DNA from: Paraburkholderia kururiensis JCM 10599 = LMG 19447
GTDB taxonomy: Bacteria; Pseudomonadota; Gammaproteobacteria; Burkholderiales; Burkholderiaceae
DNA: 64,000 nt
Assembly: GCF_003986935.1 (NCBI RefSeq)
Contig: NZ_RJZE01000004.1
Span: 62,001 to 126,000 of the forward strand
Direction: 5' to 3'
Below are positions 17,595 through 27,216 of this stretch, in pieces. Position 1 is the first letter of the stretch. Every line of letters starts with the position of its first letter. A program made the position numbers and the translations under genes. Below the pieces are notes generated by a model that did no database searches, was not told the origin of the DNA, and saw nothing but the letters and a program-made list of their open reading frames with translations.

Positions 17595-18878
17595 TCAGCG
17601 CGCTTTGCCCGGCGAGGCCTCGCTGGCGTCCACGGCCGGCACGCCCGCGCCTTCTTCGGCGAGCACCGCGTCGCGCGTTTCCGGCATGGCGGCCCACACG
17701 AGCAGCACGGCAAGCGCACCGGCGCCGGCAAGCCCGAAGAAGCTGATCGCGTTGCCGAAGTGATCGGCGATGAAACCGGCCACCGCTGTGCTGAGCGTGG
17801 CCCCAATGCCCGCCGAGAGTCCGAAGAGCCCGATGCAGAGGTTGTAGCGCCCTTTGCCGCCTGCCACGTCCGCGGCGATGAGCGGCATCAGCACACCGAA
17901 CACGGCGGCGCTGATGCCGTCGAACATCTGGATCGGCACGAGCAGATACGGGCTTGCCACGCCGGCGAACAGCAGCGCGCGCACGGGCAGCGCGGCGAAG
18001 CCCAGCAGCAGGATGGGCCGGCGGCCCCAGCGTTCCGCGGACCGTCCCACCCACGGCGACATGAGCGCGACGATGGCCTGCGGCACGATGATGCACGCGG
18101 CGATCACGAGTTGCACGTTGTCGCCCATGCTCGCCGTGACTTCGCCCGCGGCGAGGTTGAGCATGGCCGCATTCGAGAGATGGAACAGCACGACGCACGC
18201 CGCGAAGATCAGCATGCGGCGGTCGCGCAGCAGATCGAGCAGCGACTCGCGTTCCTCGGCGGGCGGCTTCGGCACGTCTTTCGGGCCGCGGTGCAGCAGG
18301 CGCGAGGGCGGCCCCGTGTGCTCGATCATCGCGAGCGCGACGAGCGCGGGCAGCGCGAGCGCGGCCGTGAGCCAGAACACCGCGCGCGCCGAAAAGTACT
18401 GCCCTGTGAGACCCATCAGCCCCGCAGCCACCGCGCTGCCGATCGACGCCCAGCGCGCGTTGCGGCCCAGCCGGTCGCCCAGATCGTGGCGTCCGACGAG
18501 CGTGAGCGAAATCGCGGCCATGGCGGGCACGAGCATGCAGCTCGCGAAGCCGTGAAAGACTTCGGCCGCCATGACCGGAACCACCGTGGGGCTCGATGCG
18601 AGCAGCACCGCGCAGAGAATGATGGCGCCGATCGCCCACGCGGCAGCGGCCTTCTTGTTGCGCAGCGCGTCCACGGCGGCGCCGCCCGGCACCTGGCTCA
18701 CCATCGCGCTGATCGTGCCCACCGAAAGCGCGAGCCCGATCTCGCCCTGGGTCCATTTGTGCGAGGCGAGATACGACGCAATGAACGGACCGAAGCCCGT
18801 CTGCACGTTGGCGACGAAGAAGTTGACCCAGTCGAGAGCGCGGAGACTGCGTGCGTTGACCATGGCGCCGCCCGTCAT
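17595..18878 (-). CDS. MFS transporter, translationally coupled to a lipoprotein
   Basis: The 427-residue product has twelve hydrophobic helices in two halves joined by a charged loop at about residues 205-230, the standard major facilitator layout, with MFS-like loop motifs (DALRNKK after helix 2; GRSAERWGRRP in the second half). The substrate is unknown; drug or metabolite export is the usual role. Its start ATG (18878) overlaps the stop of the lipoprotein gene as ATGA, so the two are almost certainly co-translated. A second in-frame ATG at 18863 is possible. Confidence 0.85.
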   Translation of the reverse strand: MTGGAMVNARSLRALDWVNFFVANVQTGFGPFIASYLASHKWTQGEIGLALSVGTISAMVSQVPGGAAVDALRNKKAAAAWAIGAIILCAVLLASSPTVVPVMAAEVFHGFASCMLVPAMAAISLTLVGRHDLGDRLGRNARWASIGSAVAAGLMGLTGQYFSARAVFWLTAALALPALVALAMIEHTGPPSRLLHRGPKDVPKPPAEERESLLDLLRDRRMLIFAACVVLFHLSNAAMLNLAAGEVTASMGDNVQLVIAACIIVPQAIVALMSPWVGRSAERWGRRPILLLGFAALPVRALLFAGVASPYLLVPIQMFDGISAAVFGVLMPLIAADVAGGKGRYNLCIGLFGLSAGIGATLSTAVAGFIADHFGNAISFFGLAGAGALAVLLVWAAMPETRDAVLAEEGAGVPAVDASEASPGKAR

Positions 18879-19957
18879 TTCGGATTGCGCGCCACGGCGG
18901 CGCCTTTGTCGCCCTCGCCTGGGGAGGCAGGCGGGGCGGGCGCAGCGGGTGGCGGCGACGCGGTGGTCACGGCGGGCACGGCCGGTGAAACGGCCTGGAT
19001 CGGCCGGTTCGCGGCATAGGGCGGCGACGCGTTGATCTGCGCCTCGGACAGATCGATGAGCGGATGCAGCTCCTTGTCTTTCGTGACGAAGCGCAGCGCC
19101 GACCAGTTCGCCGCAATCGTGCGCCGCTGCTGGATCAGGCCGCTCACGTCGAGCACGATGGCCTGCGGCTGCGCGGCGCCGTCGATCAGCACGTCCACCA
19201 CGCGGCCTACCTTCGCGCCGTTGGGGCGCTCCACGGTGGCGTCGAGCATCGGCAGTTGTACGGGCGTGACCGGCAGTTGGCCCCCTTGCGGCGCCGTGGG
19301 CGTGGGCGCAGGGCGCGGACGGTCCGGCACGGGCAACTGGCCGGGCGACGGATTGAGCGTGATGGGCGCCGTTTTGGCGGCCGGGTTCACGCGGATCGCG
19401 CTCCACGGGAAGCTCGCCTTGCGGTCGCCAATACCCATGAAGCCTTGCAGATTCACGACGATCTGCACGGGTTTGCCGTTCGCGTCGGCGACCATGTCCA
19501 CAGCGCGGCCCACCACCTTGCCGTCGGGCTTCTGCACTTCGGCGTCGAGCAGCGTGCGCGTGGTGGCGCGATCGATCATGCGCGTCGTGATGAGCGGCGC
19601 CGGTGCGGGCGGGGGAGGCGCCGGCGCGGGCGGCGGCGGAGCCGGCTCGGGCTTGCGCGGCTTGAAGATGGTGTGGTGTGGCTTCTTCGGCGCGGGTGCC
19701 CTGGTTTCCTCCGGCGCGCTCGCTTCCTCCATGGGCTCGGCGACCACGGGTTCGCTCGCGGGCTCTTCGGGCTCCAGCACTTCGGACTTGTCGATCACGG
19801 GCGCGGGCGGCCCCAGCCGCACCATGCTGCAACCGGACAGCAGCGCGAACGCGGCGACCACGAAAGCCAACCAGACTGCGTTGAGAAGCGAACCACCGTG
19901 AACATCACCCGAAACACAACCAGGAACGCTGCCGGGACGTGTGAGACCGCGTCTCAT
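18875..19957 (-). CDS. Proline-rich lipoprotein with two PRC-barrel-like repeats
   Basis: The 360-residue product starts at ATG 19957 after AAGGAG (nine bases). A hydrophobic signal ends in the lipobox LLSGC (Cys43). An acidic/proline-rich tether follows (about 55-135; APAPPPP runs), then two related segments of the PRC-barrel type at about 140-205 (LLDAEVQKPDGKVVGRAVDMVAD) and 230-300 (MLDATVERPNGAKVGRVVDVLID), and a Pro/Ala tail. The tether could span the periplasm from an outer-membrane lipid anchor. It precedes and overlaps the MFS gene. Function is not known; a structural or surface role is inference. Confidence 0.8.
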   Translation of the reverse strand: MRRGLTRPGSVPGCVSGDVHGGSLLNAVWLAFVVAAFALLSGCSMVRLGPPAPVIDKSEVLEPEEPASEPVVAEPMEEASAPEETRAPAPKKPHHTIFKPRKPEPAPPPPAPAPPPPAPAPLITTRMIDRATTRTLLDAEVQKPDGKVVGRAVDMVADANGKPVQIVVNLQGFMGIGDRKASFPWSAIRVNPAAKTAPITLNPSPGQLPVPDRPRPAPTPTAPQGGQLPVTPVQLPMLDATVERPNGAKVGRVVDVLIDGAAQPQAIVLDVSGLIQQRRTIAANWSALRFVTKDKELHPLIDLSEAQINASPPYAANRPIQAVSPAVPAVTTASPPPAAPAPPASPGEGDKGAAVARNPK

Positions 19958-20376
19958 CAACTGACACTCCTTGAGCCGGGCCCGTCGCGCGAGGTGCGCG
20001 CCGCGGCCGGTGCAATTGAAACGTAACGTGCGGGAGAGTTTAACCCGCGTAGGTGTAAACACGCGGAGCCGCCGCGTGTGCCGCCGTGCGGGCGGCGATA
20101 TAAGCATCGCGGCATGGCCGGCATGCGGACCCTGCGATGGGAGCCCCTATTGTGTTCGCCTACGCTCCGTAACAACGCAAAAACAACACGAAAACGGCAC
20201 CGGACGCGTTTTGTCCGACGTGGCGGGCGGGAGCGGACATCGCAGGGCAGGGCGATTGTAGACGAAGAATCGCCCGCCGCAGCCTGCGGTTGAAAACACT
20301 AAACGAAACGGGACACCCCTGACGACGGTGCGCCGCGGCGCGCCGTTTCAGCATGCTCATCAAGGAGGCACGCATC
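19958..20376. other. Divergent gap between lipoprotein and permease
   Basis: No gene is visible. Small dyads are present: GCGGG/CCCGC around 20031-20050 and CCGCAG-C-CTGCGG near 20277-20289. Divergent promoters for the lipoprotein/MFS pair and the permease must lie here, but I cannot pick them out. Confidence 0.4.
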
Positions 20377-21765
20377 ATGATGGAACCCCAGGCCCAGTCG
20401 ATTGCAGACGCCGGCGCAAAGCACGCAGAGCATTTCGGCGGCGGGATCGTCGAGCGCTACTTCGGCATCGCGGCGCGCGGCAGCACCGTGCGGCAGGAAG
20501 TCGTGGCGGGCGTCACGACGTTCTTGTCGATGGTGTACTCCGTGTTCGTCGTGCCCGGCATGCTGGGCAAGGCCGGCTTCGATACGAGCGCGGTGTTCGT
20601 CGCCGTGTGTCTTACCACGGCATTCGGCTCGCTCCTGATGGGCCTGTGGGCGCGGCTGCCCATTGCGATTGGCTGCGCGATCTCGCTCACGGCGTTCACC
20701 GCGTTCGGACTCGTGCTGGGCAAGGGGCTGCATCCCGGCGTGGCGCTGGGCGCCGTGTTTCTGATGGGCATCGTCTTCACCGCGATTTCAGTAACAGGCG
20801 TGCGCTCGTGGATCCTGCGCAATCTGCCGCACGGCATTGCGCATGGCACGGGCATCGGCATCGGGCTGTTCCTGCTGCTCATTGCGGCCAATGACGTGGG
20901 GCTCGTCGTCAAGAACCCGGGCCCGGGGCTGCCTGTTTCGCTGGGGCACGTCACCGCGTTGCCGGTACTGATGTCGGTGGCGGGGCTCGCGGCCATCTTC
21001 GGCCTCGTGCGGCGCCGCGTGCCGGGCTCGATCCTGCTCGTGATCGTCGCCATCTCGGCGCTGGCGCTCGTGCTCGATCCGGGCGTCGCGTTTCACGGCG
21101 TCTTCGCGTGGCCTTCGCTTGCGGCGCCCGGGCATGCGTCGCTGATCGGCGCCATGGACATCAAGGGTGCGCTCTCGCTCGCCGTGCTGCCGAGCGTGCT
21201 CGCGCTCGTCATGACCGCCGTGTTCGATGCGACGGGCACCATCCGCGCGGTGGCGGGCCAGGCCGGCCAGCTCGACGCGAACGGACGCATCGTCAACGGC
21301 GGACGCGCGCTGACCGCGGATTCGCTGTCGTCCATCTTTTCGGGCTTCATGGGCGGTGCGCCCGCAGCGGCCTACATCGAATCGACGGTGGGGGTGGCGG
21401 CGGGCGCGAAGACCGGGCTCACGGCGGCCGTGGTGGGCTTGCTGTTTCTCGTGGTGATGTTCTTCGCGCCGCTTGCGGGCCTCGTGCCTTCGTACGCGAC
21501 GGCGCCTGCGCTCATGTACGTGGGGCTCATGATGCTCGCGAACGTGAGCCGGCTCGACATGGCCGATACCATCGACGCCATGTCCGGACTCGTCTGCGCC
21601 GTGTTCATCGTGCTCACGGCCAACATCGTCACGGGGATCATGCTGGGCTTCTGCACGCTCGTGATTGGCCGCGTGGTGAGCGGCGAGTATCGCAAGCTCA
21701 ACGTGGGGACGGTCGTGATTGCCGTGGCGCTCGCGGCGTTCTATCTGGGCGGCTGGGCCATCTAG
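20377..21765 (+). CDS. AzgA/PbuG-type purine permease (NCS2 family)
   Basis: This 462-residue integral membrane protein has about twelve to fourteen hydrophobic segments and belongs to the AzgA/PbuG branch of nucleobase permeases, which import adenine, guanine or hypoxanthine with protons. Visible signatures are the N-terminal [37 protein letters not shown], the [13 protein letters not shown] segment and the [24 protein letters not shown] region. ATG 20377 is chosen because AAGGAGG lies eight bases upstream. It stands alone. The exact base transported cannot be read from sequence. Confidence 0.87.
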   Translation: MMEPQAQSIADAGAKHAEHFGGGIVERYFGIAARGSTVRQEVVAGVTTFLSMVYSVFVVPGMLGKAGFDTSAVFVAVCLTTAFGSLLMGLWARLPIAIGCAISLTAFTAFGLVLGKGLHPGVALGAVFLMGIVFTAISVTGVRSWILRNLPHGIAHGTGIGIGLFLLLIAANDVGLVVKNPGPGLPVSLGHVTALPVLMSVAGLAAIFGLVRRRVPGSILLVIVAISALALVLDPGVAFHGVFAWPSLAAPGHASLIGAMDIKGALSLAVLPSVLALVMTAVFDATGTIRAVAGQAGQLDANGRIVNGGRALTADSLSSIFSGFMGGAPAAAYIESTVGVAAGAKTGLTAAVVGLLFLVVMFFAPLAGLVPSYATAPALMYVGLMMLANVSRLDMADTIDAMSGLVCAVFIVLTANIVTGIMLGFCTLVIGRVVSGEYRKLNVGTVVIAVALAAFYLGGWAI

Positions 21766-21837
21766 CCCCGGTTCGATCTCTTTTCCCCACGGCGCGACCG
21801 CGCGGCTATCGCCCTGACGCTCAAACCAGAAGCAAAA

Positions 21838-22020
21838 CTAAAGCGAAAGGGCGAACGCCGGCTTCAGCAGTTCCTCGATGGCCATCACGATCAGCCCCAT
21901 GGCGCCCGCGGCCAGCGTCAGCGTGCCGTACTCGTCGTGGTACGAGTCATAGACGCACGCCACCACGAACAGAATCGCGAGCAGGTTGGTCAGCCATTCG
22001 AAATTCAACTCGAGCGTCAT
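21838..22020 (-). CDS. Small two-helix membrane protein, unknown
   Basis: The 60-residue product has two hydrophobic helices (about 9-24 and 34-54) separated by an acidic, Tyr-rich loop (YDSYHDEYG). It is convergent with the purine permease (72 bases between stops) and starts about 415 bases upstream of hutH on the opposite strand. I do not recognise the family. The membrane-like composition and the GC-rich third codon positions suggest a real gene; no function is proposed. Confidence 0.55.
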   Translation of the reverse strand: MTLELNFEWLTNLLAILFVVACVYDSYHDEYGTLTLAAGAMGLIVMAIEELLKPAFALSL

Positions 22021-22191
22021 CTCAGCATCCGGGCAACGGAAGCGCCGCTTCGTTTTCGATCAAGCGGACAAGGCCGTAGGTCGCCCGGATTCTAGTCTGT
22101 CCACATTACGGAACGGCAACACCGGCAGCCCGCGCGGTGCGGTCTTTCATCGGGGCCGAATTTTGTCGGCTTGCGGCCTGGTCGGCCGATG

Positions 22192-22203
22192 TGTATATAC
22201 AAG
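22192..22203. promoter_or_regulatory. Candidate distal HutC operator
   Basis: TGTATATACAAG resembles the hutH-proximal sites and the TGTATATACA-type core described for HutC in Pseudomonas. It lies about 230 bases before the hutH start. It could serve the opposite-strand gene or allow DNA looping. This is inference from motif similarity. Confidence 0.45.
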
Positions 22204-22379
22204 TGATGAGGCAGCGCGAAGTGCTTTTGAGCCACCGCCCCGAGCCGCCACTGCGCGCCCGACGCGACCCTCCGCCCATCTCCAGAAAATCGTGCCGTAA
22301 CCGTGGGAGAAGGGCGAGAGTGTCACGGCGACGTCTTCATCTCATGGAAATCCCCAGGCCGGGATTTTTGAAAAACCGG

Positions 22380-22408
22380 TTGTATAGACAAGCTCGGCCC
22401 GCTAGACT
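22380..22408 (+). promoter_or_regulatory. hut promoter overlapping a HutC operator
   Basis: TTGTATAGACAAG at 22380-22392 is a HutC-like operator. Read as a promoter, TTGTAT (22380-22385) and TAGACT (22403-22408) are separated by exactly 17 bases, a sigma-70 layout. Repressor bound here would cover the -35 box, which fits induction of the operon when urocanate releases HutC. Confidence 0.5.
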
Positions 22409-22416
22409 TTCGCCAA

Positions 22417-22430
22417 CTTGTATAGACAGG
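22417..22430. promoter_or_regulatory. hutH-proximal HutC operator
   Basis: CTTGTATAGACAGG repeats the operator at 22380 almost exactly, 38 bases downstream, and overlaps the ribosome binding site of hutH (AGGA before ATG 22436). Two near-identical sites in register suggest cooperative repression. Confidence 0.6.
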
Positions 22431-22435
22431 ACGCG

Positions 22436-23986
22436 ATGACGATGATTCTCACCCCCGGCCACCTCACCTTGCCCCAGCTGCGCCAGATCGCGCGCGAAGC
22501 GGTTACGTTGCAGCTCGACCCCGCGAGCTTCGCCGCCATCGACGCCGGCGCGCGCGCCGTTGCCGAGATCGCCGCGAAGGGCGAACCCGCCTACGGCATC
22601 AACACGGGCTTCGGCCGGCTCGCGAGCACGCATATTCCGCACGACCAGCTCGAACTGCTGCAACGCAATCTGGTGCTCTCGCATGCGGTGGGCGTGGGCG
22701 AGCCGATGTCGCGGCCGGTGGTGCGTCTGCTCATGGCGCTCAAGCTATCGAGTCTCGGCCGTGGTCACTCCGGCATTCGCCGCGAGGTCATGGACGCGCT
22801 CATCACGCTCTTCAACGCCGACGTGCTGCCGGTTATTCCGGTGAAGGGATCGGTGGGCGCCTCGGGCGACCTCGCGCCGCTCGCGCACATGTCGGGCGTG
22901 CTGCTCGGCATCGGCGAAGTGTTCATTCGCGGCGAGCGGGCCAGCGCTCAGGAGGGCTTGCGCGTAGCGGGCCTCAAGCCGCTCACGCTGCAGGCGAAGG
23001 AAGGCCTCGCGCTGCTCAACGGCACGCAGGCTTCCACGGCGCTTGCGCTCTACAACCTCTTCGCTATCGAAGACCTGTATCGCACGGCGCTTGTTTCGGG
23101 TGCGCTCGCGGTGGATGCGGCAGCCGGCTCGGTGAAACCGTTCGATGCGCGCATTCACGCGCTGCGCGGCCATGAAGGACAGATCGAAGCGGCGGCCGCG
23201 TATCGTGCGCTGCTGGAAGGCTCGGCCATCAATCTCTCGCATCGCGATTGCGGCAAGGTGCAGGACCCGTATTCGCTGCGCTGCCAGCCGCAGGTGATGG
23301 GCGCGTGCCTCGACCAGATGCGCCACGCGGCGCGCGTGCTGCTTGTGGAAGCCAACGCGGTATCGGACAACCCGCTCATCTTCCCGGACACGGGCGAGGT
23401 GCTCTCGGGCGGCAACTTCCACGCGGAACCGGTGGCCTTCGCCGCGGACAACCTCGCGCTTGCCGCCGCGGAAATCGGCGCGCTCGCCGAACGCCGCATC
23501 GCGCTCCTGATCGATGCCACGCTCTCGGGCCTGCCGCCTTTCCTCGTGAAGGACGGCGGCGTGAACTCGGGCTTCATGATCGCGCACGTTACGGCCGCGG
23601 CGCTCGCGTCGGAAAACAAGACGCTCGCGCATCCCGCCTCGGTGGATTCGCTGCCCACGTCGGCGAATCAGGAAGACCATGTTTCGATGGCGACGTTCGC
23701 CGCGCGCAAGCTCGCCGACATCGCAGACAACACCGCGAACATTCTCTCCATCGAACTGCTCGCGGCCGCCCAGGGCGTGGACCTGCGCGCGCCGCACGCC
23801 ACGAGCCCCGCGCTGCAGCGCGTGATGCACGCGGTACGCAGCGAGGTGGCGCACTACGAACTGGACCACTACTTTGCGCCCGACATCGCCGCCATCACGC
23901 GCCTCGTGCAGAACGGCGCGATTGCCTCGCACTGCCCGTTCGCGTTCGAGTCGGAACAGATGCAAGCGACACAAGAGGCGCAATAA
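22436..23986 (+). CDS. hutH: HutH: histidine ammonia-lyase
   Basis: HutH removes ammonia from L-histidine to give trans-urocanate, the first step of the hut pathway, in the cytoplasm. The 516-residue product has the family length (about 510). The Ala-Ser-Gly triad that forms the MIO electrophile is at 142-144 ([13 protein letters not shown]), catalytic Tyr53 lies in AYGINTGFG, and the [25 protein letters not shown]-type region is conserved (about 363-386). The start is ATG 22436 behind AGGA. The next gene, hutC, starts four bases after the stop. Confidence 0.97.
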   Translation: MTMILTPGHLTLPQLRQIAREAVTLQLDPASFAAIDAGARAVAEIAAKGEPAYGINTGFGRLASTHIPHDQLELLQRNLVLSHAVGVGEPMSRPVVRLLMALKLSSLGRGHSGIRREVMDALITLFNADVLPVIPVKGSVGASGDLAPLAHMSGVLLGIGEVFIRGERASAQEGLRVAGLKPLTLQAKEGLALLNGTQASTALALYNLFAIEDLYRTALVSGALAVDAAAGSVKPFDARIHALRGHEGQIEAAAAYRALLEGSAINLSHRDCGKVQDPYSLRCQPQVMGACLDQMRHAARVLLVEANAVSDNPLIFPDTGEVLSGGNFHAEPVAFAADNLALAAAEIGALAERRIALLIDATLSGLPPFLVKDGGVNSGFMIAHVTAAALASENKTLAHPASVDSLPTSANQEDHVSMATFAARKLADIADNTANILSIELLAAAQGVDLRAPHATSPALQRVMHAVRSEVAHYELDHYFAPDIAAITRLVQNGAIASHCPFAFESEQMQATQEAQ

Positions 23987-23990
23987 CAGC

Positions 23991-24686
23991 ATGAACGCAC
24001 CGGCCTACCAGGGCATCAAGGACTTCATCCTTGCGCGCATTCATGCGGGCGAATGGGCGGAGGGCCACCAGGTGCCGTCGGAAAACGAGCTTGCGCGCGA
24101 GTTCAAGGTGGCGCGCATGACCGTGAACCGCGCGCTGCGCGAACTCACGGCCGAACAGGTGCTCACGCGTGTGCAGGGCGCGGGCACCTTCGTTGCGCGG
24201 CCCAAGTACGAGTCGACGCTCGTGGCCATTCGCAGCATCTCCGACGAAATCGCCGCGCGTGGCCATCGCTATCGTGCGGACGTGCTGCTGCTGGGCGCGG
24301 CCATTGCCGACGAAACGCTCGCGCCCGAAATGGAGATGAAGCCCGGCAGCCCGGTGTTCCACTCGCGCGTGCTGCACTTCGAAAACGACGAGCCGGTGCA
24401 ACTGGAAGAACGCTGGGTGAACCCCGCGGTGGCGCCCGACTATGCCTTGCAGGACTTCACGAACACCACGCCGAACCAGTACCTCGTGCGCGTGGCGCCG
24501 CTGCAGCGTGTGGAATACCGCATCGAGGCACTCGCCGCCGACGCCGCCACGCGCGCGCTGCTGACCATGGAGGAAGGCGAGCCGTGTCTCGTGCTGCACC
24601 GTCGCACGTGGTCGAAGGGGCAGGTGGCGTCGGTGGCCAACCTTTGGCATCCGGGCAGCCGCTACCGCTTTACCGGTCACTTTTGA
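23991..24686 (+). CDS. hutC: HutC: GntR-family histidine utilisation repressor
   Basis: HutC represses the hut genes until urocanate binds it. The 231-residue product has an N-terminal winged helix (about 1-72, VPSENELAREFKVARMTVNRAL) and a C-terminal UTRA ligand domain (about 92-230). The ATG at 23991 follows hutH by four bases, so the repressor gene is inside the operon it controls. The TTGTATAGACA-type sites before hutH are its expected targets, which implies autoregulation. Confidence 0.95.
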   Translation: MNAPAYQGIKDFILARIHAGEWAEGHQVPSENELAREFKVARMTVNRALRELTAEQVLTRVQGAGTFVARPKYESTLVAIRSISDEIAARGHRYRADVLLLGAAIADETLAPEMEMKPGSPVFHSRVLHFENDEPVQLEERWVNPAVAPDYALQDFTNTTPNQYLVRVAPLQRVEYRIEALAADAATRALLTMEEGEPCLVLHRRTWSKGQVASVANLWHPGSRYRFTGHF

Positions 24687-24739
24687 GCGGCGCTTGAGCG
24701 ACACAAAGCCCGCATCGTGATTGCGCATCGAGCCGAACC

Positions 24740-24771
24740 GAACTCACTGAACTGAACTCACTGAACTGAAC
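24740..24771. repeat. 14-bp direct repeat between hutC and hutU
   Basis: GAACTCACTGAACT occurs twice in tandem followed by a partial copy. A separate GAGCCGAACCGAAC element occurs on each side (about 24730 and 24783). The array fills most of the 126-base gap before hutU. Confidence 0.8.
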
Positions 24772-24812
24772 GAACCCGCCTGAGCCGAACCGAACCTGAG
24801 AGAGCCGACATC

Positions 24813-26501
24813 ATGAACGACCCGAAGCACATTGATCCGCGTTTCGATCCCACCCGCACCATTCGCGCGCCGCGCGGCAGCGAGCGCGTCTGCAAGAGCT
24901 GGCTTACCGAAGCCGCGTATCGCATGATCCAGAACAATCTGGATGCCGAAGTGGCCGAGCATCCGCACGCGCTCGTGGTGTACGGCGGCATTGGCCGGGC
25001 CGCGCGCAACTGGGACTGCTTCGACCAGATTCTGGCGTCGCTCAAGGACCTGAACGACGACGAGACGCTGCTCGTGCAGTCGGGCAAGCCGGTGGGCGTG
25101 TTCCGCACGCATGCCGACGCGCCGCGCGTGCTCATTGCGAATTCGAACCTCGTGCCGCACTGGGCCACGTGGGACCACTTCCACGAACTCGACCGCAAGG
25201 GCCTCATGATGTACGGCCAGATGACGGCGGGCAGCTGGATCTATATCGGCTCGCAAGGCATCGTGCAGGGCACCTACGAAACGTTCTTCGCGGTGGCGAA
25301 CCAGCATTTCAAGGGCGACCCGAAGGGCCGCTGGATTCTCACGGGCGGTCTCGGCGGCATGGGCGGCGCGCAGCCGCTCGCGGCCACCATGGCGGGCTTC
25401 TCGATGATCGCCGTGGAATGCGACGAGACGCGTATCGACTTCCGCCTCAAGACGCGCTACGTGGACCGCAAGGCGAAGACGCTCGACGAAGCGCTCGCGA
25501 TGATCGACGAGGCGAAGCGCACGGGCCAGCCGGTCTCGATCGGCCTGCTCGGCAACGCCGCGGACGTGTTCGCCGAACTCGTGGCGCGCGGCATCACGCC
25601 GGACTGCGTGACGGACCAGACGAGCGCGCACGATCCGATTCACGGCTACTTGCCGCAGGGCTGGAACATCGAAGACTGGCGTGAGCGCCAGAAGACCGAC
25701 CCGCAGAGCATCGTGCAGCCCGCGAAGCAGTCGATGGCGCACCAGGTGCGCGCGATGCTCACGCTGCAGCAGCGCGGCGCGGCCACGCTCGACTACGGCA
25801 ACAACATCCGTCAGATGGCGCTGGAAATGGGCGTGCAAAACGCGTTCGACTTCCCGGGCTTCGTGCCGGCGTACATCCGGCCGCTTTTCTGCGAGGGCAA
25901 GGGGCCGTTCCGCTGGGTGGCGCTGTCGGGCGACCCCGAGGACATCTACCGCACCGACGCGAAGGTGAAGGAGCTGATTCCCGACGACGCACATCTGCAC
26001 AACTGGCTCGACATGGCGCGCGAGCGCATCGCGTTCCAGGGGCTGCCCGCGCGCATTTGCTGGGTGGGCGTAAAGGATCGCTATCGTCTGGGCCTTGCGT
26101 TCAACGAGATGGTGAAGAAGGGCGAACTGAAGGCGCCCGTCGTGATCGGCCGCGATCATCTGGACACGGGCTCCGTGGCGAGCCCGAACCGCGAAACCGA
26201 GGCGATGAAGGACGGCTCGGACGCCGTGAGCGACTGGCCGCTGCTGAACGCGCTGCTCAACACCGCGGGCGGCGCGACGTGGGTTTCGCTGCACCACGGC
26301 GGCGGCGTGGGCATGGGCTTCTCGCAGCACGCGGGCGTCGTGATCGTTTGCGACGGCACGGACGCAGCCGCGAAGCGCATCGAACGCGTGCTGTTCAACG
26401 ACCCGGCCACGGGCGTGATGCGCCACGCGGACGCCGGCTACGAACTCGCGCAGCAGACCGCGCGCGAAGTGGGCCTCAAGCTGCCGATGCTGGGCCGGTG
26501 A
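24813..26501 (+). CDS. hutU: HutU: urocanate hydratase
   Basis: HutU (urocanase) adds water to urocanate with tightly bound NAD+ to give 4-imidazolone-5-propionate. The 562-residue protein fits the family (about 556). It carries the glycine-rich NAD-binding stretch [13 protein letters not shown] and the conserved Cys416 in ARICWVG, matching catalytic Cys410 of the Pseudomonas putida enzyme. The [15 protein letters not shown] signature lies near the C-terminus. It follows hutC across a repeat-filled gap and precedes hutD by 40 bases. Confidence 0.97.
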   Translation: MNDPKHIDPRFDPTRTIRAPRGSERVCKSWLTEAAYRMIQNNLDAEVAEHPHALVVYGGIGRAARNWDCFDQILASLKDLNDDETLLVQSGKPVGVFRTHADAPRVLIANSNLVPHWATWDHFHELDRKGLMMYGQMTAGSWIYIGSQGIVQGTYETFFAVANQHFKGDPKGRWILTGGLGGMGGAQPLAATMAGFSMIAVECDETRIDFRLKTRYVDRKAKTLDEALAMIDEAKRTGQPVSIGLLGNAADVFAELVARGITPDCVTDQTSAHDPIHGYLPQGWNIEDWRERQKTDPQSIVQPAKQSMAHQVRAMLTLQQRGAATLDYGNNIRQMALEMGVQNAFDFPGFVPAYIRPLFCEGKGPFRWVALSGDPEDIYRTDAKVKELIPDDAHLHNWLDMARERIAFQGLPARICWVGVKDRYRLGLAFNEMVKKGELKAPVVIGRDHLDTGSVASPNRETEAMKDGSDAVSDWPLLNALLNTAGGATWVSLHHGGGVGMGFSQHAGVVIVCDGTDAAAKRIERVLFNDPATGVMRHADAGYELAQQTAREVGLKLPMLGR

Positions 26502-26541
26502 GGGCTTCGGCGTGCAGCCCGCGGATTGCAATCGCCTCGCC

Positions 26542-27141
26542 ATGAACGACATCACGCTGGTGCGTGCCGCGACGCTCGTCGCGTCGCCGTGGAAGAACGG
26601 CGGCGGCGTGACGCGCGAAGTGGCGGCCGCGCCGGAAGGCGCCGGCTTCGATACGTTCGCGTGGCGCGTGAGCATCGCCGACGTGGCCGCGGCCGGGCCG
26701 TTCTCGCGTTTTCCGGGCATCGACCGCACGCTGGTGTTGCTCGCGGGCGCGGGCATGCTGCTCGACGCGCACGCTGATGACACATCCAGCACGACGCACA
26801 CGCATGCGCTCGATGAGCCGCTCGACGTCGCGCGTTTCGCGGGCGAGGCCCGCATCGACGCAAGGCTCGTGAACGGTCCCACGCGCGACTTCAACCTGAT
26901 GGTGCGCCGCGGTGCGGCCACGGCGAGCCTCGACGTATGGCGCGGCAACGTGCAGCGCGAGCTTTCGGGCGACACGGTGCTGCTGTTCTGCGCGGTGGGC
27001 CCCATGCGCGTCACGCTGCGCGGCATGGCGCCTGTCGAACTTTCGACCGACGACACGTTGCGCGTGGACCGCACGCAAGCTTTGCACGTCAGCGCCGAAG
27101 GCGAGGGCGCGCTGCTGGCCGTGACGGTGCGGCATGTCTGA
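26542..27141 (+). CDS. hutD: HutD family protein of the hut operon
   Basis: HutD is a small bicupin-like protein found in hut operons of proteobacteria; in Pseudomonas it is thought to limit hut expression or buffer urocanate rather than catalyse a pathway step. The 199-residue product has the signature SPWKNGGGVTREVA near its N-terminus and FSRFPGIDRTLVLLAGAGM. I prefer ATG 26542, which places the WKNGGG motif about 15 residues from the start as in homologues. An in-frame GTG at 26512 has a better ribosome site (GAGGG) and would add ten residues. Confidence 0.88.
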   Translation: MNDITLVRAATLVASPWKNGGGVTREVAAAPEGAGFDTFAWRVSIADVAAAGPFSRFPGIDRTLVLLAGAGMLLDAHADDTSSTTHTHALDEPLDVARFAGEARIDARLVNGPTRDFNLMVRRGAATASLDVWRGNVQRELSGDTVLLFCAVGPMRVTLRGMAPVELSTDDTLRVDRTQALHVSAEGEGALLAVTVRHV

Positions 27142-27216
27142 CGCGGCGCGCCCTCGCGCGTTCGCGCGGGCCGCCGGGCGCCCCTCAATCCGAATCCGAC
27201 GAACTCCAGGAACGCC

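Larger units (their letters stand above)
22021..22435. other. hutH upstream region
   Basis: A 415-base gap without a gene. It holds three short sequences related to the GntR/HutC operator, listed separately, and a candidate hut promoter close to hutH. Confidence 0.6.

Noticed and set aside
16630-18756. A 708-codon minus-strand open frame across the regulator and MFS genes
   Set aside because: It crosses two well-supported genes in other frames, and its product is Arg/Ala-rich without a domain.
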